From NCBI RefSeq assembly GCF_016808335.1, contig NC_053142.1, positions 1 through 64,000 on the forward strand: a stretch of 64,000 nt of DNA, read 5' to 3'. The DNA is from Panicum virgatum (Eukaryota; Streptophyta; Magnoliopsida; Poales; Poaceae). The position numbers and the translations under genes were made by a program. Numbering within the stretch: the stretch's first letter is position 1; every line of letters starts with the position of its first letter. The notes under the pieces were generated by a model. It did not search any database, had not been told where the DNA came from, and worked only from the letters and a program-made list of their open reading frames with translations. Of the stretch, positions 33,878 to 46,700 are shown in pieces.

Positions 33878-34212
33878 AATTTTAGGTGGGTAATTTAGAT
33901 ACAAATTGGACGTAATTTAAGATTATCTTTCATAATGATAGATGTGTGTAATTTTAATGAAAATTTAGGAGAGATTATTTTGCATTGTCTTTTTACAAAG
34001 GTGGAGGTTAGTAATTTTTTAGAAAATAGGATATATGTAATGTCTTTGGTATCAATATACCAAATTGATTGCGAGATGCTTATGCATTTTATGACAATTT
34101 TATCTTTTCTCTAGCACATTTCAACTCCAATGTTACTATTACTCAGCGAAGATTCTAGAGGAAGAACCACTTATGATACATGCTAGATAAAAAATAATCT
34201 TCAATATTCTCA

Positions 34213-34402
34213 TAAAAATGAGAAACATCTGGAACCATTATGGCCTTTAGATCTATTATTTTTTCTCGAACGCGTAGGAGAGCTGCGCATCAATATATTA
34301 AGAAGGCCTTTAGATCTATTATTAAAATGAGAAACATCTGGAACCATTATGGCCTTTAGATCTATTATTAAAATGAGAAACATCTGGAACCATTATGGCC
34401 AC
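34213..34402. repeat. 46-bp tandem repeat, three copies, first interrupted
   Basis: The unit runs AAAATGAGAAACATCTGG, AACCATTATGG, CCTTTAGATCTATTATT. Copies start at about 34214, 34324 and 34370. The first is separated from the others by a 44-bp LINE tail. Confidence 0.85.
34261..34304 (-). mobile_element. Ultra-short 5'-truncated LINE insertion with 19-bp TSD
   Basis: TTTTCTCGAACGCGTAGGAG then AGCTGCGCATC and TATATTAAGAA matches, on the minus strand, the 3' end of grass LINEs followed by an A tail. GGCCTTTAGATCTATTATT stands on both sides (34242-34260 and 34305-34323), the long target duplication expected of target-primed reverse transcription. Confidence 0.65.
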
Positions 34403-34838
34403 TATGCCATTAAGGAAGATAATTTGGTGTGTGTGTATGATACTTCATGTGTTTCTGCATGAATTTTGATGTGCTATATAGAAACATAATTGGAGTGTGA
34501 AATAGTAAATAAAGTACTGGAATTACGAAAGGGAATATATGTATATGTTTCGTGGCTTCTCCTCAGCATATGTATATAAATGTTGTTAGCCATACAAAAT
34601 CGATGGAAGTCATAAACAAATAAGGGTTTTAGTGGCTGATGAGCCTTTCGATGCCGTGGCATCATGGAATACCAGAAAACTCTCATAGTGTGGAGACTCC
34701 TATTTTGATATAGAGTATTTTCTAACGTTTGTGTCGGGTAACAATACTAGCTCATACAAAATAGAGACTTTCTTTTTTTTCTCCAGCATATTTTTTTCTC
34801 CAATTAATAACAGTAAGATGAGGACACAATATACATAC

Positions 34839-36300
34839 CGATATTAAAGGCTTCGCGGGGTTGGTGGCATGAAGTAATTCCCAGCTTGCCGATTTACCGG
34901 CGCTATTAAGCACTGTTATGTCCATATCTTGGCGATGCCTTAAAGCAGAAAGCATCTCCACCTTCTTGAATTTGGCTGCGAGATGCAGAGCAGTTTCTCC
35001 TCTGCTATTTTGCATGTTAACGAGTTGCCCAAGTTGCTGTGACCCCAGGATAAACTTTACATACTCCATATGTCCACACAACACTGCTATGTGAAGGCAT
35101 GTGCTGCCCTTTGGATCGCAGTAGGGAGCATCTGGACAATGTTTAAGAAGCTCTCGAGCAACACCAACAGCACCCACAATTGCGGCGACACAAAGAAGAG
35201 GTGGGGAGATTAGGTACCCTAATGACGAATCATGTTCCAATAATACTTTTAGCACGTCAATCCTTTTTTCGCTCACAGCTAGGTGCATTGGAGTAGACTT
35301 ATTCTCGTTTTGTTGTCTGACTAGCCAAGGGCGTAATTCCATAATCCTTTTAGCTATCACTGAAAGCAAATCAAAATGGTAAGGTCAACCAAAAACTAAT
35401 TATAAAAATTGAGGATTAATAATGATGGCATTAGATAATACTCCATTTTTTTCATTCACAAATGTACGTCAGTTATTCATCATATTTAAAAAAGAATTAT
35501 TCAAACATGTAAAAACACAAGTCGTGCTTAAACTATCTTTAAATTATAAAGCAAATCACAACAAGATATATAAATGATGATTTATGAATTTTTTATTATA
35601 AGGCAAATGGTGAAAGTTGTAGAAAAACGTCAACCATGATATGTATTTATGAGCAAAGAGAGTACGTTTCTGTAAATGCATCTCTGATGGACACTCTTAT
35701 ACCTGCATTGCCATTTCTGACAGCAGCATGGAGAGCATTGAGGCCACAGGTTCCCGAATGAGCTGAATACGGAATCTCCAACAATTTTTCACACACATCT
35801 GTGATGTTTCTCATCGCTGCGATGAACATGGGCGACTCGTCGTTTTTGTTGACAGCTTTCGACAAGGCCGGCTCTGCTTCTATCAGCTCAAGCGCCAGCA
35901 TCGTGTGTCCTCTGCGGATGGCGTGGTGCAGCGCGTTGAATCCGCGCTTGTCTTGCTTCAAGATTACTTGGCTCAGCTGCTGATCACGGCAATACCTGAG
36001 TAATATAGAAGCTACAGAGACATGGCCCCTTGTCACGGCGGCGAGGAGCGGCGTCTCGCCATCTTTGTTGACGGCGGAGACGAGTGCTGGAGACTGGTCC
36101 AGCGTCAGGATACTCCTGCAGAATTCCTCGTGCTCCAGGATGCAGGAGACGTGGAGGCAGGTGTTCCCCGGTGGAGTTGTTCCCAGCAGCACGCCTGGAT
36201 CAAGAGCCAGTTGCTTCATTGATGCCGCATCTCCAGATGCGGCTGCAGCCAGGAGACGTCGGTCCATAGTTGCTTCTCCTGACGTCGTACCGGCTGCCAT
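34839..36300 (-). pseudogene. Ankyrin-repeat gene (PGG family) lacking the last exon
   Basis: Exons on the minus strand: 36300-35703 and 35359-34839, with the same phases and junction positions as the gene at 23851-25987. Donor G|GTATAA, acceptor TTTCAG, and a final donor GTATGT with no following exon in view. The 373 residues contain about nine ankyrin repeats (GNTCLHVSCILEHEEF, GFNALHHAIRRGH, STPMHLAVSEKRIDV, GETALHLAAKFKKVEM). It is clearly a paralogue of the first gene, but the PGG/membrane exon is absent for at least 3 kb downstream. Unless a distant exon is used, only a soluble ankyrin protein could be made. Both exons are open, so loss is recent or the truncated form is kept. The ATG again follows an acceptor-like sequence (TCTCTGTAG). 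Confidence 0.75.
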
Positions 36301-39300
36301 CCCTACAGAGAACGATTAATCCGTCACATAATTAGTTGTTCGTAGAAAGCTTGAAAAGAAAAGCACTATTTTGACGAGGCGCCGGTCATGCAGGAACTTT
36401 TAGGTGTCTTAAGGCTCAAAATATTACTTGACGGGGGAGATAATCAATGCCGATTATTCAGTAGTATTAGGAGTTATAAGATGCCAAAAATTTCAATATT
36501 CATAAAAATGCTATTCCAGGTAATCCATGCCATCGTATGATCAAAGACGGGTGTTGTTGTAGGACCCTCTCAATGTTATTGCATCCACTGGGAAAATCAA
36601 AACTTGCAATGGTATTTCGGTCGTCAACAAACACACTCTTAAGGCCTAGCTAGCCAAAAGATGATGGGAAGAACCTAGTCCTTCTAACATGGTATGTCTC
36701 AAACCGATGAACCATGACTTGTTATGCTAGAATACAAACTATCGCTATATTAGTGGAAATATCCTAATGGCAAGATAGTTATGCTGACGTTTCTAGCTGA
36801 CAAAATGAATAAACTGTGGTATGAAATACATGTAGTATGTACCTCTTTACTGTAAGTAGTTAGTGATACATTTTTGCTGACTACTATTGTAGATCAAGAG
36901 TATGTATTTTTTTCAGTTATTTCATAAAAAATATTTTATACCATTCATAAATTTTGTTAATCTGTATAGAGGTAATGCCATTGGCACATTCAATGCATTA
37001 AAGATAACAATACTTTGGATCTGAAGTAATAAACATATACTAAACAGAAATTCATGATAGCAGATCAAAAAATTAGAATTTTGGTATAACTTTCTTATAG
37101 GAATGAATAAATATGCTAATGACTGTTACTCCATGTAACTATAAAGTTTTTTGTTTACCTTATCAATTAGGCCGTTAGGTGGCTCCTCTGGAGTGGAACT
37201 CTCCGGGCTCAATTTATATTTTTCGGAGAACAGATAAAATCTGACTCATGTTATGCTATGTACAGATTTATTGCTTGATCTTAATTTTGTAATTAACCTA
37301 CTAGCCACGAACGAAATAACATAAGAAATAAGGATACCCATGATATATACCTGGCTGCTGAATAGGGCCGGTAGTATGGACGACAAGTGATGATTCGACC
37401 CCTTTACGCTGTCAAACCATTAACCAGTGATGATGCAAGGCGTTGCAAACACAGGTCAGATATATAAAATGACACAACAGGCTAGGTAGGCATGGAGCAT
37501 GTTAATTGTCCGTCGCAGCAGCCTTATTATATACAATCCGACATCACCAAAGCTGCGAAAGGGAAAGGGAAAAAAAAGAAAAAGAAAAAGGGGGAAAAGA
37601 AAAAGGAAAGAGTACCTTGGGTACTAGAACAAAGCAAAGAATCGCTTCTAATATATGACAGTGACCGACAGATACTAATTTGGAGCTGAGGAGTATTTCC
37701 GTATGCTTCATATATATAAAGGACGTGCAAAGCTGGGTTACCTAGTGTTCAAAATTTGCGTGATAAACAAAGGCATAGTTCAAGGATGGTGAAGTAGTGA
37801 AGTGAATCAATGTATTCTCATGGCGTTCATAAGGACCAAAAGCATGTGACAGGGTATGTAGTCTAGTGAGTGTGACAACCTTAGTAGCACCTTAGATTAA
37901 TTTTGGGTTCGTTCGACTCTCGGTGGGAGTGAATTTTCACTGTGTCATTCTTTCGATGTTAAGCGACGTGTACTTTCACAACGACATACATGCCTTAATT
38001 TCATAAATCACAAGATTTGTTGGCTCAGTGTGGCTCAACTTCTAAGAGGTAATTAGAGGCGAAGGGTATGCTGCATGCATTAATAGGGGAAAGTATATTT
38101 GTGTTTGTAATCGTCTGTCTATGTAGTGTCTGTAGTTAGTAATAAATAAATGCCAAAACATATGGATGAATAGATACGAAACATGGCACCACATAACATA
38201 TTTTGTTCAAATACACCAAGCCTCCAGTTACGAGTAAGTAACATTTTGGGTTATCCTGAGTCAATCATTCAAGTCTTTATTAATCATTTTCTATGTTGGG
38301 CATGGATATTTTCATTACCAGGGATTTGTCTAAAAATGTGATACCTTTTCAAAAGGAGCTTGTTCTTCCACTGATGCAACTAGGGACAAAAACATTAGGA
38401 AACGGTCGAAAATGGTACCAAAATACAGAAAACAAGTTGGCGAATGATTTTACTATATTCATGAAATGAAAAGAAACAAAAAGATTAATGTAAATCGAAC
38501 AAGTGCATTCACCTTATACATTATGAGGAACTATCGTGGAGATGATTGGGAGGCTTTGTTATGCTAGCTTGTATATGCATGTGTGCTTAATTAACTACTA
38601 GAGAATGGGGCATCTAGACTCAACCAAAGAGCCCTGGACACAACTTAATTGTCTCAAACACAATACACGGCCCAATGGACAAAAAGGCAGTAATGCAGCA
38701 CACTCATACATTTTGGACACTGACTTGTTTTGATGATAATAGTTGGCTTCGGTCGAATTTTGACATGGGACGACCAGTGGCATTGGAAATATTATCTCCT
38801 TAGTTTTCAGTGGATATGTACAACATCAAAACATAGTCCATATGCATCCTGGGCGATGAATTTAGTGCATGCTGCTCCTGGATGCCGAGGTGGACTTGAA
38901 GTCTAGTTGGACTAGACCTCCAACATGATGTTGACGTCCTTACTAGTCCTCCTCACCTCCTTGGACACCATCAATTATCCCTTGACTCTTTCCATGGTTC
39001 CTAAGCATAATCACATCATTAGGTAGCAATGCCTGCCCTTTCAACTTTTCTTGCCATCAAACTCCATTGGCGCCCATGCTTTGTGTTCCACCACTGTCGC
39101 CAGAAATCCAATTGCTCCCTGTCTTCTTGATTACATAAGCTCTCCTGGTTTTTCATCATTTCGGCGACCATCTTCATAATACATCTCACACATGTCCATA
39201 TTGTACCGTGAAAAAAAATTATTTAATAGTTTCCAGGGTGCCCACATAGTACTTGCACCAACCATATTTAAAGCTAAATGTTGCTTCACAGCCTCACACA

Positions 39301-39318
39301 GCTACTATTTCACCACTA
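36301..39318. other. Intergenic region upstream of the truncated ankyrin gene
   Basis: No gene recognised. A polypurine stretch (AAAGGGAAAGGG type) lies at 37556-37612. Around 38880-39180 the minus strand has Asp/Glu/Trp-containing fragments that I could not assign. Confidence 0.4.
37556..37612 (+). repeat. Polypurine tract
   Basis: About 55 consecutive A or G bases. Confidence 0.9.
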
Positions 39319-39478
39319 CTCCCTCCATTCCAGTTTGTAAGTCGTTCTAGCATTTGAATATATACATGCACTACTCTATGGATGTGGTTAATATACGTGT
39401 CTAGATTCGTCAACATGTATATGAATGTGGACGGAAAAAAAGAAGGCTAGAACGATCTACTATTTGGAACGAAGGGAG
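39319..39478. mobile_element. Stowaway MITE, 160 bp, TSD TA
   Basis: CTCCCTCCATTCCAG at the left and the complement of CTCCCTTCGTTCCAA at the right; TCGTTCTAGC follows in the left arm and its complement GCTAGAACGA precedes the right. TA flanks both ends. Tc1/mariner-type MITE typical of grasses. Confidence 0.92.
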
Positions 39479-39917
39479 TAAGTCAGAAATACTCCCTACA
39501 TCCTCACCACACGACTATCTAAGGTCACGTTAGCATGTTATCTAATGGGTTTACCTTAAAGCCCACTAGTGGACATGTGGGGCATAATTAATTAGTCATA
39601 TATTGCTAGTTGATATGGATATATGGAGATTTTCATTCTGTATATTGGACCAATCTCTTTTGAGAACCACACATGAAAAAATAGACTATTATATGGTAGA
39701 AGCCCTTAGGTTAGTAATCTCTAAATTAGAAGCCTATAAGAGTTTAGATTTTTCTTCTTCTCGCTATTGAGCCGCAATTGTAGACTTCTCCATCATGAGA
39801 GCCCACATGCACATAAACCTATAGCCTTTGGGATCCGATACTAGAAGGAGTTTAATAAGCAGGTCTTTTGGAAATCTCTCTGTACAATTGCTCAAGAATA
39901 GTTTGGAACATAATTTC
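39479..39917. other. Unassigned spacer
   Basis: Nothing recognised between the Stowaway MITE and the LINE tail. Confidence 0.3.
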
Positions 39918-40673
39918 TTTTTTTTGAATAAAACACGCTTCCTAGATTTATATATTGCTCTGATCAAGAAGATCATCACACACATAATTGATTACAAATT
40001 CTGGGAGGGGGTCACTCCACACCATCGGGTGATCCGGGTCCCTATTGAGGCCATCCTTAGCTAACATGTGCGCACACCCATTACACTTCCTAGGAACATG
40101 ACATAGCTCAAAATCAAAGAAAAAGGCATCAATAATATCTCTAATACTTTGAAAGATGACACCACTTGCCGCTCGATCCAACGCCCCTATTTGTAGGCCA
40201 GACACAAGAGACATTGAGTCTGATTCTAGCACCACTCGAGATATGCCGTGCATCCTCTCTGCATCAAGTGCTACCAAGCAGGCATAGGCCTCAGCACATA
40301 AAGCATCAGAAACATCATGTATGCGCCCTACACCTGCAAGAACAGTTCGCCATCGTGGTTCTTTAGCACAAAATGCCAACCACCTTTTCCCTCTGATTGG
40401 AGATAAGCACCATCACAATTGATTATTAATTTATCACATGGAGGCTGACACCATTCTCTTTTCTGACTATTAGTGTTTTTTGCTCCTTGTTGTTTTGGAC
40501 TTGACACTTCGACTGCCATCACGGTTGCTCTATGGACAATCTTTTCGGCTGACAAACATTGTTCACACGCATTTACCTTATTATGTGCCTCCCACCAAGC
40601 ATACATGAGAGAAAACATGCGGAGGCAATTCTCATTTTCCATATCAAGGATCATACATACCATTTGGGCGGGT
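39918..40673 (-). pseudogene. LINE 3' end with RNase H domain and A tail
   Basis: The minus-strand frame includes INCDGAYLQSEGKGGWHFVL, AEAYACLVALDAERM, VVLESDSMSLVSGL and ELCHVPRKCNGCAHMLAKDG, the RNase H domain (RVT_3 type) carried at the C-terminus of many plant LINEs. Catalytic-type Asp (CDGA), Glu (AEAY) and Asp (ESDS) are present. A frame change occurs near 40330-40380. The stop at 39948 is followed by about 22 bases and an A8 tail (39918-39925). It continues at 51614, beyond the Sirevirus-type insertion, in the same frame. Confidence 0.8.
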
Positions 40674-40678
40674 GTTTT

Positions 40679-42335
40679 TGAGAGGCGGTGGAGGCCTGCT
40701 CCACTACGTGATGAGTGATTGCCAACACGTGGAGTAGACTAACAGGAGTGTAGTCGCGACTCTATTGAGATTGCGCCGGTTCTTGGTCTGTGGTGTGCAG
40801 GTACACGGATGGCGCGGTGGCAGCAAGTTGGTTTGGACAAGAGCATGGCGCGTGCCAATGTACCATGCGGCGGTGTTGCGGTGGCAGGGAGCTCAACAAC
40901 CACGCGGAGGCAGGTGACCTTGCGGTGGCGTTGGAGGCCAGGCCGGGCGACCGTGCGGTGGAGAAGGGTGGCCCAGATGCTTGGGCCACTGCTGGGCCAC
41001 GTTGCGATCCAGCCCTGGCGCCAAGGTGGGACGGCATGGAGTTTGTTGGTATCTCAGAAAAAACCAACGGCTGGGATGCGTCGACGTCGGCCGAGTTGAG
41101 GAGGAGCCTTGGCGGGAGGTCGGGCACGTGGCGTTATCGGGCTTGGTGGGTGAGTCGGAATCATCGCGCGGAGAGGGTTGGTGGTTCCCTCCAAAACCGC
41201 CCCTACGGCCAGTTTTGGTGGTTTTCACAAAACCGCATTCTGGAGGCTTCCAGGACATGTGGAGACCATCTTAGGAAGCCTTAGCATCTACGCTACCTCT
41301 TCGGAAGCTTTGGGTCATCGGATTGTCCGTGTATCTTTCCGGTTTTGCCCCTGTATAGGATCTATTTTTGGTCAATCTAGTCATTCATTGTGGATCCCAT
41401 GGCGAGTTCATCAAGTGATTTGTGCAGATTTCTGTCCCACCCTTCTTGTTCTTCACGTTTTTTAGGCTCTTGTCCATGTTTTATCACAGATTTTTGTTTA
41501 CCTTGGACAATCCTTTGGTTCTTTGCGTGGAGAACATAATTTAGGTGTTGAGGTTGAGTTCTGGACCAAATCCATGCCTTGAACTCATCTCAATCCCTCT
41601 CGATTTGAAGTTCTTCCTCTCATATCCCCAAACCCTATTTCTTCACTTTAAAATCAAATTCGCGGAGTTGCTTTGATCTTTTTCAATAAATCTTGTTGGA
41701 ACAACTCCGTGAATCTATCCATAGCCTTTGTGCAAAATTTAAGGTTGATTGAACTTGGGTTCATTCGATTTGGGGTTAAAAAGATGGATTTTCGGGGTTC
41801 TATCCAGGCTTTTTCTACTCACCGAACAGTCCGGTGAGCACTCACCGGGCCGTCCGGTGAGTGGAGTTTTTGTCCGCCTTCTTTGTGTGATTTTTGTTCT
41901 GGGAGTGATAACCCTTCTTCTCACCGGACCGTCCGATCAACCTTCACCAGACCGTCTGGTGAGTTGTGCACTCCCCCCCTGTGTGCAGCGTATTCCTTCT
42001 CACCGGACCGTCCGGTGAGTGCATTGGCTGCAGGGCGTGCACCGTTGTTGTCTGAGTTTCTCTTCTCACAGGACCATCTGGTGAGGCCTCACCGGACCAT
42101 CCGGTGTGTGCAAATTGGTTCTGTACGATCCAGTTTGTTTCTCTTTTACGGCGTTTCTTCGTGCCGTGTGTTTGAGTGCTTTTCCGCTGTTTTTCGCAAG
42201 CAAGTATTAGGGTTTCTAGCTTATCCTTGCTAGGAGATCCCACTTGTCTTGGAAGAGAGGCTCAGTGGGGTTTTTAATTTGAAATTTTCAAGCTCCCTAT
42301 TCACCCCCCTCTAGGTTGCTTTGCACGGTCCAACA
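40679..42335 (+). repeat. 5' LTR of the Sirevirus-type element
   Basis: 1657 bp. Lacks 243 bp present in the 3' LTR (50407-50649) at a point near 41351, but has one more palindrome unit than its partner near 41835. It carries tandem palindromes of the CTCACCGGACCGTCCGGTGAG type at 41820-42110. Confidence 0.92.
41815..42112 (+). repeat. Palindrome cluster CACCGGACCGTCCGGTG in the 5' LTR
   Basis: At least six intact or decayed copies, near 41823, 41846, 41920, 41943, 42000, 42065 and 42089. Decay is mostly by single C-to-T or G-to-A change. Such palindromes are a known Sirevirus LTR feature. Confidence 0.85.
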
Positions 42336-42337
42336 AG

Positions 42338-42350
42338 TGGTATTAGAGCC
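42338..42350 (+). promoter_or_regulatory. Primer-binding site of the Sirevirus-type element
   Basis: TGGTATTAGAGCC, a one-base variant of the initiator-Met tRNA complement, two bases after the LTR. Confidence 0.85.
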
Positions 42351-42397
42351 AGGTTGGTTTCTCTATACCTTCACTGGTTCGAAACCCGCTTGCGACC

Positions 42398-44957
42398 ATG
42401 GTGAATCCTGGCAAAGTCCCCATCTTCGAAGAAATTGACTATGACTACTGGAAAATTCGTATGCGTGCATACCTCCAGAGTCAAGGTTCAGAAGTTTGGG
42501 AGATTTGCGAGGACTCGACCTATGTCATCCTTCCTCAGCGTGTCACACTGGTTGAGAAAGAGCGACATGAGGCTAACTGCAAGGCTCTCAATGCCTTGAT
42601 CTCTGCTTTGGCCAGACCTGAGTTTGAGCACGTGAGTGATTGTCGTATCGCTCGCGAGCTCTGGAACCAGTTGTAGAACTTCCATGAAGGGAAGAACCAG
42701 GTTGAGTCTCGGCTGTTTGAGACTCACTAGCCAGAGTACAAGAACTTCCAACAGTTGCCGGGTGAGAGCATCGACACCATGTTCAATTGTTTTCAATCAA
42801 TTGTGAACAAGGTGCGTGCTAACAAGCCACAGGGCATCCAGGCCTACACTGATCATGACAAGGCCATGAAGTTAATATATGCCTTGGATCAGAAGGTTTG
42901 GGAGGTGAAGGTCCAGACTACAATTGAGTCTGCTTCTTATGAGACCCTCACCGTGGACGAGGTCTTCAGCAAACTGAAGGCTACAGAGGTGGAGAAGCTC
43001 TCTCGAGCTCGCATGGATGGCATCCAAGATTCCTCCACCCCCAAGTCCATTGCCCTTGTTGGTGGTAGTGGCTCTTCTGCTAACCCTAACTCCTCTTCTT
43101 TTGTTGGCTTTACCCTTGCTTCGCTTGTCTCTATTACAGATGAGTAGTTGGAGGTACTTGGCGATGAGGAGCTCGCCTTGGTGATCCACAAGTTCCAGCG
43201 AGCTTTCAACAACCGCTAGAGCTGAAGTACGGTGTGCTACAACTACGGCAAGACTGGACACTTCATTGCCGAATGTTCGAAGAAGAAGAGTTCCAAGGAG
43301 GAGCCGGACTACCCCAGGTATGAGCACCGCGAGTACCGCGAGCACAAGCACCACCACTCTCACAAGAAGGGTGGTGGTTGCTCCAAGCTGCACTTCGAGT
43401 GGAAGAAGAACATCATCGGCAAGTACAAGGGCAAGCAGGCATTCATCACTCAGAGCAAGGACAGCACGTCGTCCTCCAGCCAGTACTCGGTGATCTCTTC
43501 CAGCTCCAGCGATTCTGACTCCGACTGTGGTGCCAGGAAGGGCAAGAAGAAGGTTGCGGAGGGCTTCACCGGCTTGTGCCTTCACGCTGGCAGGCGTGCC
43601 AGTCTCTGCACAATGGCCCAGGATGCCACCGGTACCACTACAGACTGCACCGAGTGCTAGCTTAAGCATAGCTCAGAGGTACGTCCTTCCTCCATCACTG
43701 CTGATGAGTAGAGGACTTGTACATGGCACTAGACAACCAGGACTTGATTATCAAGATGCCAAGAGGTAGCATAGGAAACTCATTGCTGACCTTGAGGCGG
43801 CCAAGCTTGCGTTAGAGGTTGCTAGGTTGGTTCCAGTAGCGAGTGACGAGCTTGAGGAGAAGGAGTGCGATGGCTACGTTGTGCTCACGGTAGATCTTGC
43901 AAAGCTTAGGAGCAAGTATGACAAGAACTTGCTCAAGCTCAAGGAGGGCCAGAAGGCCTTGGACGAGCTCAAGTCCTGGCTTACCCTCTTGGGTGCTTGT
44001 AAGGAGTGCCCAGCGCTTAGAGAGGAGCTTATGGAGAAGAGTGCTGCTTTGAGAAAGTTGGAGAAGTCTAGCATCCCTATTATTCCTGACTGTACTGCCT
44101 ACCCCACCTTGATTATTGAGCTTGAGGTGGCGCGCATGGGCAAGACCCATGTTGAGGAGGAGAACACTCACCTTCGGGTGATTCTCAGTTCGGTGTCTGC
44201 GCTAGAGCCTCAGTTGGGGATGATTGTGCAGCAGTTTAAGTGCGCTGACGGGGTTGGGGTTGGTTTTGCTTTTACTCCTGCCGATTACACTCACTCCTAT
44301 GGCAAGATCAGTGAGGAGTTTGCACCCAAGCCTAGTGAGCCTATTGAGCCTTCTTCTTCGACAGTTCCCACAGCTCCTACGGCTCCTACTACCAACCCAG
44401 AATGTATGAGGGATGGAGTGTTCCAAGAACCACCCAAAGCTTCACCCAAGCCTCAAGTGTGGATTCCAAAACCCAACTACCTCAGGAATCCACTTGACAC
44501 ACTCCCTCCTAGTGGTAAGCCAACTCCTAAGCCCAAGCTGATTACTCAGCCCCCCAAAGTGCCTCAGAGAGCTCCAGCTCCTGCTCCTACACCACACACT
44601 ACCCCTCAGAGGAGAGAGATCTTTCAGTGTGAGTGGTGCCATAGGAGTGGTCACTTGGCAGAGTTCTGTTTTAGGAGGTTGAGGCATGAGCGTCAGGCCG
44701 TTGAGAGGCACGTTCCGGAGGTGCTCCATCCGGCTGCAGGTAGACACGCTCCAGCTCGGTGCGGAGAGAGGAGAGAGGTCTGGCCGTATCGTGTAGGTGG
44801 AGGTCATGGACATGGTAGTAACTACCATGGTCCTGAGGGTGGTCTGTTTGCCGGCCCTGTGCCACAACATTCCTATGGTAGTGGACAGCGTGACCGAGGC
44901 CTTGGAGGTTTTGGGGCACCACGTTTTCCTCATTGTGGTGGTCGCCAGCCTCAGTGA
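42398..44957 (+). pseudogene. Sirevirus-type gag with two zinc knuckles
   Basis: ATG at 42398 (MVNPGKVPIFEEIDYDYW) starts a copia capsid region. Stops at 42674, 42728, 43145 and 43217 break it. A first CCHC knuckle (about 43235-43276) reads CYNYGKTGHFIAEC, so its second Cys has become Tyr. A Ser/Asp-rich part follows, then an open block 43827-44957 with a coiled-coil stretch (LRSKYDKNLLKLKEGQKALD), a proline-rich part and a second, complete knuckle CEWCHRSGHLAEFC (44628-44669). Nucleocapsid role in the family. It cannot make a full product. Confidence 0.8.
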
Positions 44958-45015
44958 GAGCGCTCATTCTTTGACTGTGCTTACCCTTCTGTTGAGCAGA
45001 TGACATGACACTGGT

Positions 45016-45384
45016 TTGCTTCTCACTTTGCTAACCCTAGTGTTGGGCCATCCGCCCACTCTTTGTCTTTTTATTGAGGAGGATGCCGGGGAGCTAGGGA
45101 ACATATGGTTCATGGACTCCACTTATTCGTGCCACATGACCGGTAGTCACAAATGGTTCTCCAGCCTCACCCCGATGAAGGAGAAGGAATATATCATCTT
45201 TGGGGACAACGGCAAGGGTAAGGTAAGTGGTGTTGGCGCTGTTTGCATTTCTGAGCGCTTTACCCTGAGAGAAGTCGCTTTGGTTGAGAACCATGGCTTC
45301 AACCTTCTTTCTATTTCTCAGCTTCTCGATGATGGGTATGAAGTGAATTTCAATAGTGGATCTTCTCGTGAGCTTGATGCTTAG
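45016..45384 (+). pseudogene. Sirevirus-type aspartic protease region
   Basis: WFMDSTYSCHMTG occupies the place of the copia protease motif, usually DSG followed by HMTG; the Gly is replaced by Thr. LREVALVENHGFNLLSISQL, the conserved tail, follows. A stop at 45382 separates it from the integrase part. Confidence 0.7.
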
Positions 45385-45479
45385 GGTGATCTTGTGTGTC
45401 GAATTTTGCCATTTGGGCGTGTATTTCGAATTGATTTCCTGAGTTCTGGCCGCTCTTGCTGCTTGATGACCACCATCTC

Positions 45480-46700
45480 TTCAGAGCTTTGGAAGTGGCA
45501 TAGGAGGCTAGGTCACTTGAGCTTTGATCTCCTAGTGAGATTGACTTCAATGGGCCTGATCTGAGGATTGCCTCAGCTCAAGATGGAGAGGGACTTGGTG
45601 TGTCATCATTGCCGACATGGCAAGATGGTAGCAATTCCTCACCCACCAGTGAACCAGGTGACGACATCGTACCCAGGCGAGCTTCTTCATATGGACATGG
45701 TTGTTCTAGCTCGTGTGCGCTCTGTCAGTGGGAAGTGGTATGTTCTTGTCATCGTTGATGACTTTTCTCGATACTCTTGGGTGTTCTATTTGGAGGCTAA
45801 GGATGAGGCTTTCCAATACTTTCGAGATCTTGTTCTGAGGTTGAAGAATGAGCTACCTTATGCCATGAGAGCTATCCGTAGTGACAATGGCACAGAATTC
45901 AAGAATAGCTCATTTGACAGCTTCTATTCTGAACATGGTCCTAATCATCAGTATTCCTCACCTTATGTTCCTCCTCAGAATAGTGTCGTTGAACGCAAGA
46001 ATTGGACTCTCGTTGAGATGGCTAGGACGATACTTGATGAGCATAGGACTCCTAGGCATTTTTGGGCCGAAGCGATCAACACTGCTTTTTATGTATCAAA
46101 CCGCATTTTCCTCAGGGCGTTCTTGAAGAAGACGTCATATGAGTTTAGGTTTGGCAGGAAGCCCAAGGTATCCCACCTGCGAGCTTTTGGATGTAGATAC
46201 TTTGTATTGAAGGAAGGCAATCTTGATAAGTTTGAGGCTAGGAGCTCGGATGGCATCTTTCTTAGCTATGCCTTGTATTCTCATGGCTACCGAGTTCTTA
46301 TTCTTGAAACTAACCGGATAGTGGAGACATGCAATGTCATATTTGACGAGTCCACTCCTTTGTCTACGTCTTTTGAGTGTGCAGGTGAAGTTGAGCTAGG
46401 TACCGACCTCTTCGAGGAAGAAGATGAGGTTGAGGTGCCAGAAGGTGGTGATGGCGGTGTCCCAGCACTTGCTGCTGGCCCGCTGCCCGGTGCTTCGAGC
46501 TCCGACGACGCGGGTGGACCACTCCCCACTCCGTCGACTTCTCTCGAGCCTTGTCAGGCCTTGAGCGGAGCTGCCAGGGCCCCTGCTATGGACGTAGGGG
46601 AGGTGACCTCCGGGGTTCGGGCTCCTCAACCGGTCCAGTGGATCACCCTCCAAGCGCGATCATCGGCGATCCACTTCAGGGAGTACGCACCAGATCAAAG
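45480..46700 (+). pseudogene. Sirevirus-type integrase
   Basis: The HHCC zinc part (WKWHRRLGHLSFDLL, then CHHCRHGK) is interrupted by a TGA near 45562. The catalytic core follows in one open frame (45568-46776): D in HMDMV, D in RSDNGTEF (45883-45885) and E in VVERKNW (45991-45993), with 35 residues between the last two, the usual D-x35-E. The C-terminal part has FGCRYFVLKEGNLDKFE and an acidic Ser/Pro-rich tail. A frame change near 46650-46700 leads to the RT. The core residues are intact. Confidence 0.85.

Larger units (their letters stand above)
31850..34470. other. AT-rich intergenic DNA
   Basis: No gene recognised. Contains an AT microsatellite at 33815-33875 and a tandem 46-bp repeat near 34213-34400. 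I searched here on the minus strand for the missing PGG exon of the gene at 34839-36300 and did not see one. Confidence 0.5.

Noticed and set aside
38598..39185. Possible protein remnant on the minus strand
   Set aside because: Short broken pieces only; I could not tie them to a named family with confidence.
40762..41465. Frames of 90-165 residues repeated near 49720-50538
   Set aside because: Both sets lie within the LTRs of one retrotransposon and are LTR sequence, not genes.
42872..43669. 265-residue minus-strand frame
   Set aside because: Antisense shadow of the retrotransposon gag region, which has clear motifs on the plus strand.
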